This document shows positions 46,479-55,167 of a stretch of DNA of 64,000 nt, piece after piece. Origin of the DNA: an uncultured Chlorobiaceae bacterium (lineage in GTDB: Bacteria; Bacteroidota; Chlorobiia; Chlorobiales; Chlorobiaceae). The number at the start of each line of letters is the position of its first letter. Positions within the stretch are counted from its first letter, which is position 1. The notes below the pieces were generated by a model. The model searched no databases, was not told the DNA's origin, and saw only the letters and a program-made list of their open reading frames with translations. The stretch spans positions 37,353 to 101,352 of the forward strand of contig CAIJPS010000103.1 in the NCBI GenBank assembly GCA_903822595.1, in the 5' to 3' direction. Both the position numbers and the translations under genes were made by a program.

Positions 46479-47486
46479 CTATAATTTTGATATCTCTTGT
46501 AAAGTCTCGGTAATACCCATGTCAACCGGGCACTGGCGTGAGCATCGGCCGCAACCGCTGCAACTGTTCACGCTGAACTTGCCTGGAAAATAGTTGAATT
46601 TGTGCATGATGCGCTGGCGCCAGCGTGCTGATTGCGTCGATCGGGGGTTGTGGCCCGAGGTGTGCATGGTAAAAAGGGCAAACGAGCAACTGTCCCAGTT
46701 TTTTCTTCTGATACCGCTGTAAGTGTCGCCTTCGTCCTGGATGTCGAAACAGTGGCAGGTTGGACAAAGGTAGGTGCACGAAGCGCAGCCTATACAGCGC
46801 ATTGAGATCTCTTTCCAGAATTTGCTGTCAAAGTTTTCGGGGTTCTGCAGCCAGGTTACGCAGGCATCAAGGTTAAACTTTTCCGGTACGACAACGGTCG
46901 GTACCGCTGGCTCCGAGCTCTCCTGGAGATAGTCGGAAATGATTGCGAATGCTTCACGTCCCCGATCAGTAAGCTCCTCAATCAGCCATCCCCTGTTTTT
47001 GTCAATCGGGCGAAGCAGCACATCCGATCCTTTCGTGCTGTCCGGTGCCAGTTTAAGCGAGGTGCACATGCAGAAATCGTCCGCTTTTGTACAGGCAATA
47101 GTTACAATGACCGATTCATTGCGCCGCTGGAACCAGTATTCGTCCTTGTAATCCCATCCGAAAAGGGGATCATCAATAGCCAGACCTGAAGCGTCACAAG
47201 CCCTGGCACCAAAAATGATTCTTTTTCCCTGCGGAGCGGTGAAATCAGTGGTGTCGATCTCATTTTTTTTGATGGTGTAACGCAGCATCGGTTCAGTCTG
47301 AGGAAAAAAGAGCTCCTTGAGTGGACGTTCGGGCAGCACCATGCCGAATTCGAACCCGGCAGCTTTTTCAACAGCGGCATACCCTGAAAGGGACTCTCCC
47401 TGCACAGGGCCAATTACTGTCAGCCCAGCCGAGCGCCATTTTGCGATACAATTGTCAAGCTTATCGCTGAAAAGGATTCTTGTCAT
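46479..47486 (-). CDS. 4Fe-4S protein of the Flx complex, AsrA/HydB type
   Basis: 335 residues. The N-terminal part is of the sulfite reductase A/sulfhydrogenase beta type (IIFGARACDASGLAIDD). The C-terminal part has two cubane sites: CIGCASCTYLCPTCHC and CSGCGRCSRQCPVD. It relays electrons between the flavin subunit and the rest of the complex. It belongs to the two FeS subunits named FlxB and FlxC in Desulfovibrio; I do not assign the letter. Spaced 9 bases from the gene before it. Confidence 0.87.
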   Translation of the reverse strand: MTRILFSDKLDNCIAKWRSAGLTVIGPVQGESLSGYAAVEKAAGFEFGMVLPERPLKELFFPQTEPMLRYTIKKNEIDTTDFTAPQGKRIIFGARACDASGLAIDDPLFGWDYKDEYWFQRRNESVIVTIACTKADDFCMCTSLKLAPDSTKGSDVLLRPIDKNRGWLIEELTDRGREAFAIISDYLQESSEPAVPTVVVPEKFNLDACVTWLQNPENFDSKFWKEISMRCIGCASCTYLCPTCHCFDIQDEGDTYSGIRRKNWDSCSFALFTMHTSGHNPRSTQSARWRQRIMHKFNYFPGKFSVNSCSGCGRCSRQCPVDMGITETLQEISKL

Positions 47487-47495
47487 AGATGTTGG

Positions 47496-48326
47496 TTAGA
47501 GAATGAATGTCTCAGTGTCGTCCTTTTTGAAACTTGCAAGTACGGGTTCCTGGGTAGGGCTTAGACCGGCAAAATGATCGAATCCATCAAGCACCTCCGT
47601 TGCCATCCTCTGGTTGATGAGGCGGAGCGGAATGTTGACAGGGCAGGCCCGGTCGCAGTTGCCGCACTGGACGCATCGTCCGGAAAGGTGAAATGCACGA
47701 ACGATATTCCATTCGAAATTTCCGAGCGTATGCGAAGAGGTGTTGATCCATTGTGGCTGATTGCTGTCGACAATGCAGCGGCGGCAGTAGCACATGGGGC
47801 AGGCCTGGCGGCAGGCGTAGCATTTGATGCACCGTGAAAATTCTTCCTGCCAGAAGTCGAATCGCTCCTGAGCGTTCATCTTTTCGATGCGCTCAAGGAG
47901 TGGTTCTTTGGAGGTTTGAACCGGTTTTTCCTTGATTTCGCTGAGCAGGCCTGAAAAATCTCCGGCATTTCGACCTTCAAGCGGCCTGACATCCCGGCCT
48001 GTGGAGTCAAATCCGAGGATGACGATCTGCTCAATATTAAGCTGGTATTCTGCTGCGAGGATGTTGATGGAGCGTATTCCTTCGGGACGGAGAAAGATGC
48101 CAACCCGTTTTTCATCGCTCAGCAACCCTTCTGTAACGAGGTATCCCGAAAGGTTGGTCATGCAGGTACTATCGAGCACAAGCTGATCTGCCTCTTCTGA
48201 GGTACGGATAAAGAGTGGTCTGCGTCTGTCGGGTGTTGAGCCCGGTTTGTAGCCGATAACCATTTTAACCGAGCCACTGGCAAGAAGCTCTTTTACCGTC
48301 GTTCTGTATTTTTCCTGTGTAATCAT
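47496..48326 (-). CDS. 4Fe-4S protein of the Flx complex
   Basis: 276 residues. The N-terminal half has the form of formate dehydrogenase/F420 hydrogenase beta-type proteins (VIGYKPGSTPDRRRPLFI). The C-terminal half holds CIKCYACRQACPMCYCRRC, with eight Cys in 19 residues if the first is counted, and a CVQCGNCDRACPV site. This is enough for two cubane clusters plus extra ligands. Electron relay within the Flx part; either FlxB or FlxC. Starts 12 bases after the MvhD-like gene. Confidence 0.86.
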   Translation of the reverse strand: MITQEKYRTTVKELLASGSVKMVIGYKPGSTPDRRRPLFIRTSEEADQLVLDSTCMTNLSGYLVTEGLLSDEKRVGIFLRPEGIRSINILAAEYQLNIEQIVILGFDSTGRDVRPLEGRNAGDFSGLLSEIKEKPVQTSKEPLLERIEKMNAQERFDFWQEEFSRCIKCYACRQACPMCYCRRCIVDSNQPQWINTSSHTLGNFEWNIVRAFHLSGRCVQCGNCDRACPVNIPLRLINQRMATEVLDGFDHFAGLSPTQEPVLASFKKDDTETFIL

Positions 48327-48338
48327 TGCCTCTTGTTT

Positions 48339-48788
48339 TTAAAGGGTCGCCGGTGATTCTGTTTCCTTGATCAACTGCTGGTACTGATCAAAAGGGCCAA
48401 GGTTACGGATCTCTTCCGTGACACTGTTGATGAGATCGGCAAATTTCCCACCTTCAGCCGCACTGATCCATGAGAATTTTACCCGTTCCGGCGATATGCC
48501 CGTGAAGTCGAGGAGGGCACGAAAGACCATCCAACGGCGGCGTGCATGGTAGTTTCCATGAGTAAAATGGCAGTCACCCGGATGGCAGCCACTGATGAGT
48601 ACACCATCCGCCCCCTTCTGCAGAGCTTTAAGAATAAACATCGGGCTGATTCTTCCCGTACAGGGGAGACGGACAATACGCACATTGGGCGCATATTTCA
48701 GCCTGCTGGTTCCTGCCAGATCAGCGCCTGCATAGGTGCAGTAGGTACAGACAAAAGCAACAATCTTCGGTTCAAATGGTTCACTCAT
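48339..48788 (-). CDS. flxD: MvhD/FlxD-like electron-transfer subunit to HdrA
   Basis: 149 residues from the ATG at 48788; the longer open frame upstream lies inside hdrA. Methyl-viologen-reducing hydrogenase delta fold with Cys motifs CTYCTYAGADL, RLPCTGRI and SGCHPGDCH that hold a 2Fe-2S cluster. In methanogens and Desulfovibrio this subunit docks the electron-input module onto HdrA. Here it lies between hdrA and the flavin/FeS genes, which matches that role exactly. Confidence 0.9.
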   Translation of the reverse strand: MSEPFEPKIVAFVCTYCTYAGADLAGTSRLKYAPNVRIVRLPCTGRISPMFILKALQKGADGVLISGCHPGDCHFTHGNYHARRRWMVFRALLDFTGISPERVKFSWISAAEGGKFADLINSVTEEIRNLGPFDQYQQLIKETESPATL

Positions 48789-48841
48789 CGGCTTACTCCA
48801 GTAGCAAGGTTCTGTTTGTTCAAGGTAATAAAGGGGATTTT

Positions 48842-50812
48842 TCAGAGCCCCATTACTTCTGCAAAGATCTGTTTTTCGGTAAAGCCCGCGAGATCGAGAC
48901 TGTTCGATCGGCAGAAGGTGACACAGGTGCCGCATCCCTGGCAGAGGCCGGGATTGACATAAGCCACCTGTTTGATGAGCCGTCCCGAACGGTCGCGAAT
49001 ATCTTTTTTCTCAATGGCATTGTAGGGACAGGCAAGAACGCAGCCCCAGCATCCGGCGCAGGTTGCTTCGTTGTTTACTGCAATAACCGGTTCGCGTTCA
49101 AGTTTCTCCTTGCTGAAGAGAGCGAGTACCTTGCTGGCTGATGCCGATGCCTGGGCAACCGAATCAGGAATATCTTTCGGTGACTGGCATGCTCCGGCAA
49201 GAAAGACTCCTGCCGTTGATGATTCGACAGGGCGGAGCTTGAGATGGGCTTCGTTGTAGAAGCCATATTCGTCGTAGGCAATGCCGATGGTTTTGGCAAA
49301 CTCCTTGGCATTGGGTTGCGATACCATCGCGGTTGCAAGTACAACCATGTCTGCGGCTACCGTAACGGGCTTGCCGAGAAGGGTGTCAACACCCCGTACC
49401 ATCAGTTTGCCATTTTCCTGCCATACCTTGCTGACCCTGCCCCTTACATACGAAGCTTCATCTTCCTCGATAGCGCGGCGGGTAAACTCATCATAGCCTT
49501 TCCCTGCTGCGCGGATATCCATATAGAAAATATGGGTTTTTCCGCCATGCACCTTGTGGGCGTAGAGCATGGCATGTTTTGCAGTGTACATGCAGCAAAT
49601 CTTTGAACAATAGCGCACCCCTTTTGATGGGTCGCGTGATCCGGCACATTGGATAAAGACGACGTTTTCCGGCTCCTTGCCGTCAGAAGGGCGAAGTATT
49701 TTACCTGCAGTCGGGCCGCTTGCCGAGGCGAGGCGCTCAAATTGCAGGCCGGTGATGACATCCGGAAATTTTCCGTAACCATACTCGCCATAGACAGCGG
49801 TATTCTGTACCTGAAAGCCGGTGGCAACAACAATTGCTCCAATTTCAAGGTCGATGAATTCATCCTGCATCTCGAAGTTGATCGAGTTGAGTTGACAGGA
49901 TTTCTGGCACATTTTGCATTTTCCGTTCTTGAAGTAGATGCAGCTTGCCTTGTCGATGACTGGTATATTGGGTACGGATTGGGCGAAGGGAGTATAAATG
50001 GCTGTCCGCTTGCCAAGGCCGCAGTCAAATTCGCTTGATATTTTTTTTGCCGGGCATTTGGTCATGCAGTCACCACAGCCTGTACAGGTGTTCATGTCAA
50101 CGTAGCGCGATTTCATGCGGATTTTGACCTTGAAATTGCCGATGTATCCATCAACACTCTCAACTTCCGCATAGGTAAGAAGCCGGATTTTGGGATGTTG
50201 AGCCGTTTCGACCATACGCGGGGTCATGATGCACTGCGAGCAGTCGAGCGTGGGAAAGGTCTCCGACAACTGGGCCATGTGGCCTCCAAGGGAGGGCTCA
50301 CGCTCAACAAGGACAACTTCCTGGCCAGCGTTGGCAATGTCAAGTGCCGCCTGGAGTCCCGCAATACCTCCTCCGATGACCAGAGCCCTGCGGGTTACCG
50401 GAACCTCTATAGACTGCAGTTTGTTGTTCCGTTTTACCTTTTCGACCATCGAACGGACGATATCCATGGCTTTTGCTGTAGCCATATCACCGTCGGTATG
50501 CACCCATGAACACTGTTCGCGGATGTTGGCTATTTCACAGAGATAGGGGTTCAGGCCCGCTTCTGCACATGCTTTGCGGAAGGTCGCTTCATGCATTCTT
50601 GGTGAACATGCAGCTATGACTATACCGGAAAGGTTGTTGTCGCGGATCGCTTTTTTGACGCTTTCCTGGCCTGGGTCCGAGCAGAAATATTTGTATTCGA
50701 CAGAAACCGCAACGCCCGGGTGTTCACCCAGGGCAGCAGCCAGTTTGGTACAATCAACCTTCGCTGCGATATTCTCGCCGCAGTGACAAATGAATACTCC
50801 AATTTTTGCCAT
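48842..50812 (-). CDS. hdrA: HdrA-like flavin/iron-sulfur subunit
   Basis: 656 residues, full HdrA length. N-terminal Cys-rich domain (FICHCGENI), FAD-binding VIGGGIAGLQAALD (about 145-158), GGHMAQLSETFPTLDCSQC with two cluster Cys (191, 194), ferredoxin insert CTGCGDCMTKCP, and C-terminal sites at Cys585/588/591/595 and Cys624/627/630/634. The FAD is the predicted bifurcation site, splitting electron pairs between ferredoxin and the HdrB disulfide site. A 103-base gap separates it from hdrCB upstream. The domain order matches HdrA, not QmoA. Confidence 0.93.
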   Translation of the reverse strand: MAKIGVFICHCGENIAAKVDCTKLAAALGEHPGVAVSVEYKYFCSDPGQESVKKAIRDNNLSGIVIAACSPRMHEATFRKACAEAGLNPYLCEIANIREQCSWVHTDGDMATAKAMDIVRSMVEKVKRNNKLQSIEVPVTRRALVIGGGIAGLQAALDIANAGQEVVLVEREPSLGGHMAQLSETFPTLDCSQCIMTPRMVETAQHPKIRLLTYAEVESVDGYIGNFKVKIRMKSRYVDMNTCTGCGDCMTKCPAKKISSEFDCGLGKRTAIYTPFAQSVPNIPVIDKASCIYFKNGKCKMCQKSCQLNSINFEMQDEFIDLEIGAIVVATGFQVQNTAVYGEYGYGKFPDVITGLQFERLASASGPTAGKILRPSDGKEPENVVFIQCAGSRDPSKGVRYCSKICCMYTAKHAMLYAHKVHGGKTHIFYMDIRAAGKGYDEFTRRAIEEDEASYVRGRVSKVWQENGKLMVRGVDTLLGKPVTVAADMVVLATAMVSQPNAKEFAKTIGIAYDEYGFYNEAHLKLRPVESSTAGVFLAGACQSPKDIPDSVAQASASASKVLALFSKEKLEREPVIAVNNEATCAGCWGCVLACPYNAIEKKDIRDRSGRLIKQVAYVNPGLCQGCGTCVTFCRSNSLDLAGFTEKQIFAEVMGL

Positions 50813-50915
50813 TAATTCAATCGTTTAGTATGAAGCCGCTGAACGGAACTGCGCACATGCAATGTACCTGAAGCCATGCGCCTCTTGTTATTTCTCCAAA
50901 GGATTTGATCGTAGC

Positions 50916-52424
50916 CTAAAGTCTCGACACAAGATCGAGTGCAGGAACAAAGTGTTCTCCTACAGCGACTTCAGACGGATCGGCGCCGCAAGCGATGGCG
51001 ACAAGCTCCGAGATATAGTAAACCGGCATCTCGCTGACATCCCCGTACCGCTTTCTCATGCTTCCCTGGCGCATGTCAAGATTGGCCTGGCAAAGGGGAC
51101 AGGCGACCACAAAAGCTTCTGCACCGTTGTCTGCAGCGTTTTTTGCGATGGAATGCGTGAGCTCTTCGACAAGTGGTTGCTGCGCAAGCGTGAGCCCTGC
51201 TCCGCAGCACTCGATCTTGAATGCCCAGTCGACAGGCGTCGCACCAAGAGCGGTCATGATCGCCTCCATTTTGAGCGGGTTTTCCGGATCATCAAAACCC
51301 ATAGCCTCCATTGGCCGCACCAGAAGACAGCCATAATAACAGGCAAGATGGAGTCCGGTAAGGGGCTTTTTTACCCTTTTTTTGATCTCTTCCGGATCCA
51401 TTGCTTCAAGAAGCTGTGTAACGCCAATAAATTCTGATTTGCAGGTTGGTTCTATGCCGGTAATCGAACGAACTTCATCACGAAGTTCGGGTGAATCCAT
51501 CAGGGATATCCGGGTGGTAACCTGACGGTTCTGGCAGGCTGCGCAGGGTGCAAGTACCAGATCAAGTCCCTGTGCATCGGCAAGGGCCTGGTTTCTTGCA
51601 GGCAGCAGCACCGAAAGTTTGTGATTGGTGGCATGTGCCGATGTTGCACCGCAGCAGTTCCAGTCTTCGATTTCCTGAAGCTTGAGGCCGAGCAGGGAGC
51701 ACATTTTTTTGACTGAAATATCATATTCCCTTGCTGTTCCGCTCAGCGAGCATCCGGGATAGTATCCGATGGTCATACCCGGTTTAATGGTAAGGGGAGC
51801 TTTTGCAACAAACTCTTTTTTTGTCGGACGTCGTTTCGGTGCCGAGAGATGAACTCCATCACCGGATGCTTCAAAAATTTTCGCAATCTGATCTTTTCCC
51901 TTTACTGACCCTTTTCCGGTAAGAGTGTGTAACGGATTGATCTTGCCGCTTTTGATCATCTTGACGCCTGACTGGGCATCCTGAAGAAATGTTCTGGTGC
52001 GGAGCTTGTAGCTGTTGATGAGCGAGAGCTCCTCAAGACGTCCGTGTTTGCGCACGTTGTTGAGGAAGGAGACGTGAAAGGCAGTGACCAGTTTTTTTGC
52101 CCTGTTTTCCGAAACAATGCCCTTCTCAAGCGCCATAGCCCTGAGCGAGTCCATCGTTGCGGCAATATCCATGTTCTGTGGACATCGTGCAGTGCAGGTC
52201 ATGCAACCGACACAGAACCAGAGCGCTTCGCTTTTCAGGGCATCTTCGATATAGCCTGCCTGGACGAGACGCATGATTCGTGCCGGAGGACTATCCATAA
52301 ATGCTCCTGCAGGACATCCGGCGGTACATTTGCCGCACTGGTAGCAGCAGTTATAGTCATTTCCGGTGGATTCCTCAAGCTGATGCTTCAGGGTATCCTT
52401 TACTGTCATCTTGATTTTTGACAC
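50916..52424 (-). CDS. hdrBC: HdrC-HdrB fusion (heterodisulfide reductase-like catalytic subunit)
   Basis: 502 residues in one chain. N-terminal HdrC part: clusters at Cys27/30/33/37 and Cys71/74/77/81. C-terminal HdrB part: two complete CCG domains, Cys225...CysCys257-258...Cys294/297 and Cys362...CysCys406-407...Cys442/445, each able to bind the non-cubane 4Fe-4S cluster that reduces disulfides. Fused like the HdrD of cytochrome-linked methanogens, but without a membrane partner. First gene of the operon. The natural disulfide (a DsrC-like protein is likely in sulfur bacteria) is an inference. Confidence 0.92.
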   Translation of the reverse strand: MSKIKMTVKDTLKHQLEESTGNDYNCCYQCGKCTAGCPAGAFMDSPPARIMRLVQAGYIEDALKSEALWFCVGCMTCTARCPQNMDIAATMDSLRAMALEKGIVSENRAKKLVTAFHVSFLNNVRKHGRLEELSLINSYKLRTRTFLQDAQSGVKMIKSGKINPLHTLTGKGSVKGKDQIAKIFEASGDGVHLSAPKRRPTKKEFVAKAPLTIKPGMTIGYYPGCSLSGTAREYDISVKKMCSLLGLKLQEIEDWNCCGATSAHATNHKLSVLLPARNQALADAQGLDLVLAPCAACQNRQVTTRISLMDSPELRDEVRSITGIEPTCKSEFIGVTQLLEAMDPEEIKKRVKKPLTGLHLACYYGCLLVRPMEAMGFDDPENPLKMEAIMTALGATPVDWAFKIECCGAGLTLAQQPLVEELTHSIAKNAADNGAEAFVVACPLCQANLDMRQGSMRKRYGDVSEMPVYYISELVAIACGADPSEVAVGEHFVPALDLVSRL

Positions 52425-52864
52425 GTGGTATAGGTTACTTTACGTGGAGCGGGAAGCGAAATGACACCAACATAGCATGTTAAATAAAATTACATTAATG
52501 TCAAATAATTGGGATCAATTTATTTTGATTGTCTTTCAGAAGGGCACAGATCCGAAATCTCCGTTGAGCTGCGCCAACACTCTGTTTTCAGCTTTTTACC
52601 TGTTTGTTGCTTCAGATCAATATTTTCAACAATTGTTACAGAACCCTCTTCAGAATCAAAGCGTTCCATTTTTGTAAAAGTAAATTTTTCGGATGGAGAT
52701 GGCTCTGGTTTCGCTCTCTTTGAAACACGACAAACAAGAGCCGTCGCCTTACCAGGGTGAGCGGGAAAAATATCAGGAAGGTCATGGATATGATACTCTT
52801 TTTGCTTATGATGCAGTGGGTTTTCATTTTTGTATCATGAATTATTTTTTTTCGTTACAAGACC
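52425..52864. other. Divergent intergenic region between hdrBC and the aminotransferase
   Basis: 440 bases. Contains a minus-strand open frame described at 52520-52669. It must hold the promoters for the Flx-Hdr operon and the aminotransferase, but I could not place either with confidence. Confidence 0.4.
52520..52669 (-). CDS. Small unidentified ORF (49 codons; frame open for about 108)
   Basis: From the ATG at 52669 the frame gives a charged 49-residue peptide (opening MERFDSEEGSV, ending LCPSERQSK). The same frame stays open upstream to about 52845 with a coding-like mix (HIHDLPDIFPAHPGK, then KRAKPEPSPSEKF) but no ATG, GTG or TTG start. It may be a short gene, or the 3' part of a decayed one. 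I recognise no family. Confidence 0.35.
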   Translation of the reverse strand: MERFDSEEGSVTIVENIDLKQQTGKKLKTECWRSSTEISDLCPSERQSK

Positions 52865-54076
52865 ATGTTTGATGAAATAGAGTTTGACAAGATCAAGCGC
52901 CTTCCCAAGTATGTTTTTGCTGCGGTCAATGAGCTGAAAATGGCTGAGCGGCGTGCAGGAGAGGATGTTATTGATTTTTCGATGGGTAACCCTGACGGCC
53001 CGACCCCCCAGCATATCGTTGATAAACTGATTGAAAGCATCAATAAACCCAGAACTCACGGCTACTCTGTTTCAAAGGGAATCTACAAACTGCGTGGCGC
53101 GGTTGGAACATGGTACCAGCGCAAGTATAATGTTGATCTTGACCTCGATCGCGAGGTCGTTGCAACGATGGGTTCAAAAGAGGGCTATGTTCACCTTGTG
53201 CAGGCCATCACCAATCCCGGCGATCTTGCCATGGTGCCCGACCCCTGTTATCCCATCCACTCCCAGGCATTCATCCTTGCCGGTGGCAACGTCCATCGTC
53301 TTAAACTTGAATTGAACGACGATTTTACCCTTGATGAAGAGGGCTTTTTCCGCAACATTGAGAAAGCGTTGCGCGAATCTTCACCAAAACCAAAGTATCT
53401 GGTTGTGAATTTCCCCAATAATCCGACGACGGCAACCGTTGAACTTCCTTTTTATGAGAAGCTTGTCGACATTGCCCGTCAGGAGCGCTTTTATATTATC
53501 AGTGATATTGCCTACGCTGAATTGACCTATGATGGCTATGTCACCCCCTCAATCCTCCAGGTTCCGGGAGCAAAGGATGTTGCTGTTGAGAGCTACACCC
53601 TCTCAAAGACCTACAACATGGCCGGATGGCGTGTCGGGTTCATGGTCGGAAACGCCAAACTTATCGGTGCTCTCGAGAAAATCAAGAGCTGGCTCGATTA
53701 CGGTACCTTCACCCCCATTCAGGTAGCCTCAACCATTGCGCTGACTGAAGACCAGAGCTGCGTTCAGGAGATTTGCGAGGTCTATCGCAAACGACGCGAT
53801 GTTATGGTTAAAAGTTTTATCAATGCTGGCTGGCCGGTTGTAACCCCAAGGGCAAGCATGTTTGTCTGGGCTCAGATTCCTGAACCTTTTCGATCCATGG
53901 GTAGCCTTGAGTTCAGCAAGAAACTGCTGACTGAAGCAAAAGTCGCCGTAAGCCCCGGTATAGGATTCGGTGCCTACGGCGATGAGTATGTTCGTGTCGC
54001 CATGATCGAAAACGAGGAGCGCATCCGCCAGGCCACTCGCAATATCAAAAAATTCCTGCGTGACTACGAAGCCTGA
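52865..54076 (+). CDS. AlaC-like class I/II aminotransferase (glutamate-pyruvate type)
   Basis: 403 residues, fold type I PLP enzyme. The schiff-base Lys is in SYTLSKTYNMAGWRVGF, with the NFPNNPT motif before it and the phosphate-binding Arg in the same WRVGF stretch. The opening IDFSMGNPDGPTP and KGIYKLRGAV pattern match AlaC and related alanine aminotransferases, with LL-diaminopimelate aminotransferase as the nearest alternative. It links pyruvate and glutamate to alanine in the cytoplasm. Divergent from the Flx-Hdr operon. Confidence 0.85.
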   Translation: MFDEIEFDKIKRLPKYVFAAVNELKMAERRAGEDVIDFSMGNPDGPTPQHIVDKLIESINKPRTHGYSVSKGIYKLRGAVGTWYQRKYNVDLDLDREVVATMGSKEGYVHLVQAITNPGDLAMVPDPCYPIHSQAFILAGGNVHRLKLELNDDFTLDEEGFFRNIEKALRESSPKPKYLVVNFPNNPTTATVELPFYEKLVDIARQERFYIISDIAYAELTYDGYVTPSILQVPGAKDVAVESYTLSKTYNMAGWRVGFMVGNAKLIGALEKIKSWLDYGTFTPIQVASTIALTEDQSCVQEICEVYRKRRDVMVKSFINAGWPVVTPRASMFVWAQIPEPFRSMGSLEFSKKLLTEAKVAVSPGIGFGAYGDEYVRVAMIENEERIRQATRNIKKFLRDYEA

Positions 54077-54585
54077 ATTTCAGCGATGAAGAAATCTTGA
54101 GTTCACTTCAATAATATCATTCCACCGCGTCGTATACCGTGCCGAAAGCCGCTCCTGATGCGGCTTCCAGCTATCTGAGTTCTCCGCAGCCTTCAGAATC
54201 GCAATGGAGTCATTTGTGGGGCAGGGCAGGGAAGCCGTCCTCGTTCCCCAGTACCGTTTGCACGGATGCCCTTACTTATGCCGGGTATAGATTTTTACTG
54301 TTGTAAGGCTTTTTTCTGTTTTCCGCAAGCTGACGTTCTATCCGCACCCAATTCCTATTCAATTCTATAACCAACATCAAATCAACCACCCTGCCGCAAG
54401 CAGCGGGGTATGAATTTCATTTTGAGATTATTTTTTAGCGAAGCAAGCTTCGGGGAATTTTACCCATAGCGATTAAATCGCCTATAAAAAAACGCAGGAA
54501 TGATATTTTTGCAAATAATTATTGGGGTTTCCTGATAATTATTTTAATATGCAGAAATGACGATACAGTATAATTGTGAGACTTG
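54077..54585. other. Intergenic boundary of the restriction island, with several hairpins
   Basis: 509 bases without a recognised gene. AAGCCGC (54146-54152) pairs with GCGGCTT (54160-54166). Further on, CCCTGC and GCGGGG flank a CGCAAGCA loop near 54392-54411, CGAAGC-AA-GCTTCG is a near-perfect palindrome near 54438-54452, and GCGAT-TAA-ATCGC lies near 54469-54481. Base composition turns AT-rich toward the island. The cluster of short palindromes looks like degraded REP-type or mobile-element DNA. Confidence 0.45.
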
Positions 54586-55164
54586 ATGAGGAAAGTAATA
54601 AAAAATATAGCAACAGTCCAGTTGGGATACTCGTTCAGATCCCGTCTTGAGGTCTCGAAAGATGGAGAGGTCGCAGTCATCCAGATGAAGGATCTGCTTG
54701 ACGACAATACTGTTGGTTGCAATGAACTTGTCAAAATAGATATGGATGCTCTCAAAGATCATCACCTTGCTCGTAAAGGAGACCTGGTGTTCCGGTCGCG
54801 TGGTCTTGTGAGTAATGCGGCTATACTGCTTGAAGATCCCGGCATTGCTGTTGTTGCGGCTCCATTGCTGAGAATCAGGATTACAAAACCGGACAGGATT
54901 TTGCCGGAGTATCTGAACTGGTATCTCGGTCAGCGGGAAGCGCAGGTATTTTTGACAAGCAGAGCTATCGGGACGGCTCAGAAGATGATCAGCAAGGAGG
55001 TTCTTGAAAATCTGGAGGTTTTATTGCCTTCATTGGAGAAGCAAAAAAAAATTGTAGAGCTGGTCTCGCTCTCCGCTCGTGAGCAGACTCTGCTGAGCGG
55101 ACTTGCTGAAAAGCGGAAGCAATATATTTCAATGGTAGTAATGCGTTTTGCAAAAGGAGAATAA
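54586..55164 (+). CDS. Type I restriction specificity half-subunit (single TRD)
   Basis: 192 residues from the ATG at 54586 (a TTG codon precedes it). One target-recognition domain (TVQLGYSFRSRLE, GDLVFRSRG, LPEYLNWYL) and one conserved helix with LPSLEKQKKIVELVSLSAREQTLLSGLAEKRKQYI. HsdS normally has two such units in about 400 residues; this has one. Half-subunits can dimerise and recognise palindromic sites. hsdM follows 3 bases later, so it is the first gene of the operon. A second, full-length hsdS lies at 57776. Confidence 0.82.
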   Translation: MRKVIKNIATVQLGYSFRSRLEVSKDGEVAVIQMKDLLDDNTVGCNELVKIDMDALKDHHLARKGDLVFRSRGLVSNAAILLEDPGIAVVAAPLLRIRITKPDRILPEYLNWYLGQREAQVFLTSRAIGTAQKMISKEVLENLEVLLPSLEKQKKIVELVSLSAREQTLLSGLAEKRKQYISMVVMRFAKGE

Positions 55165-55167
55165 CGT

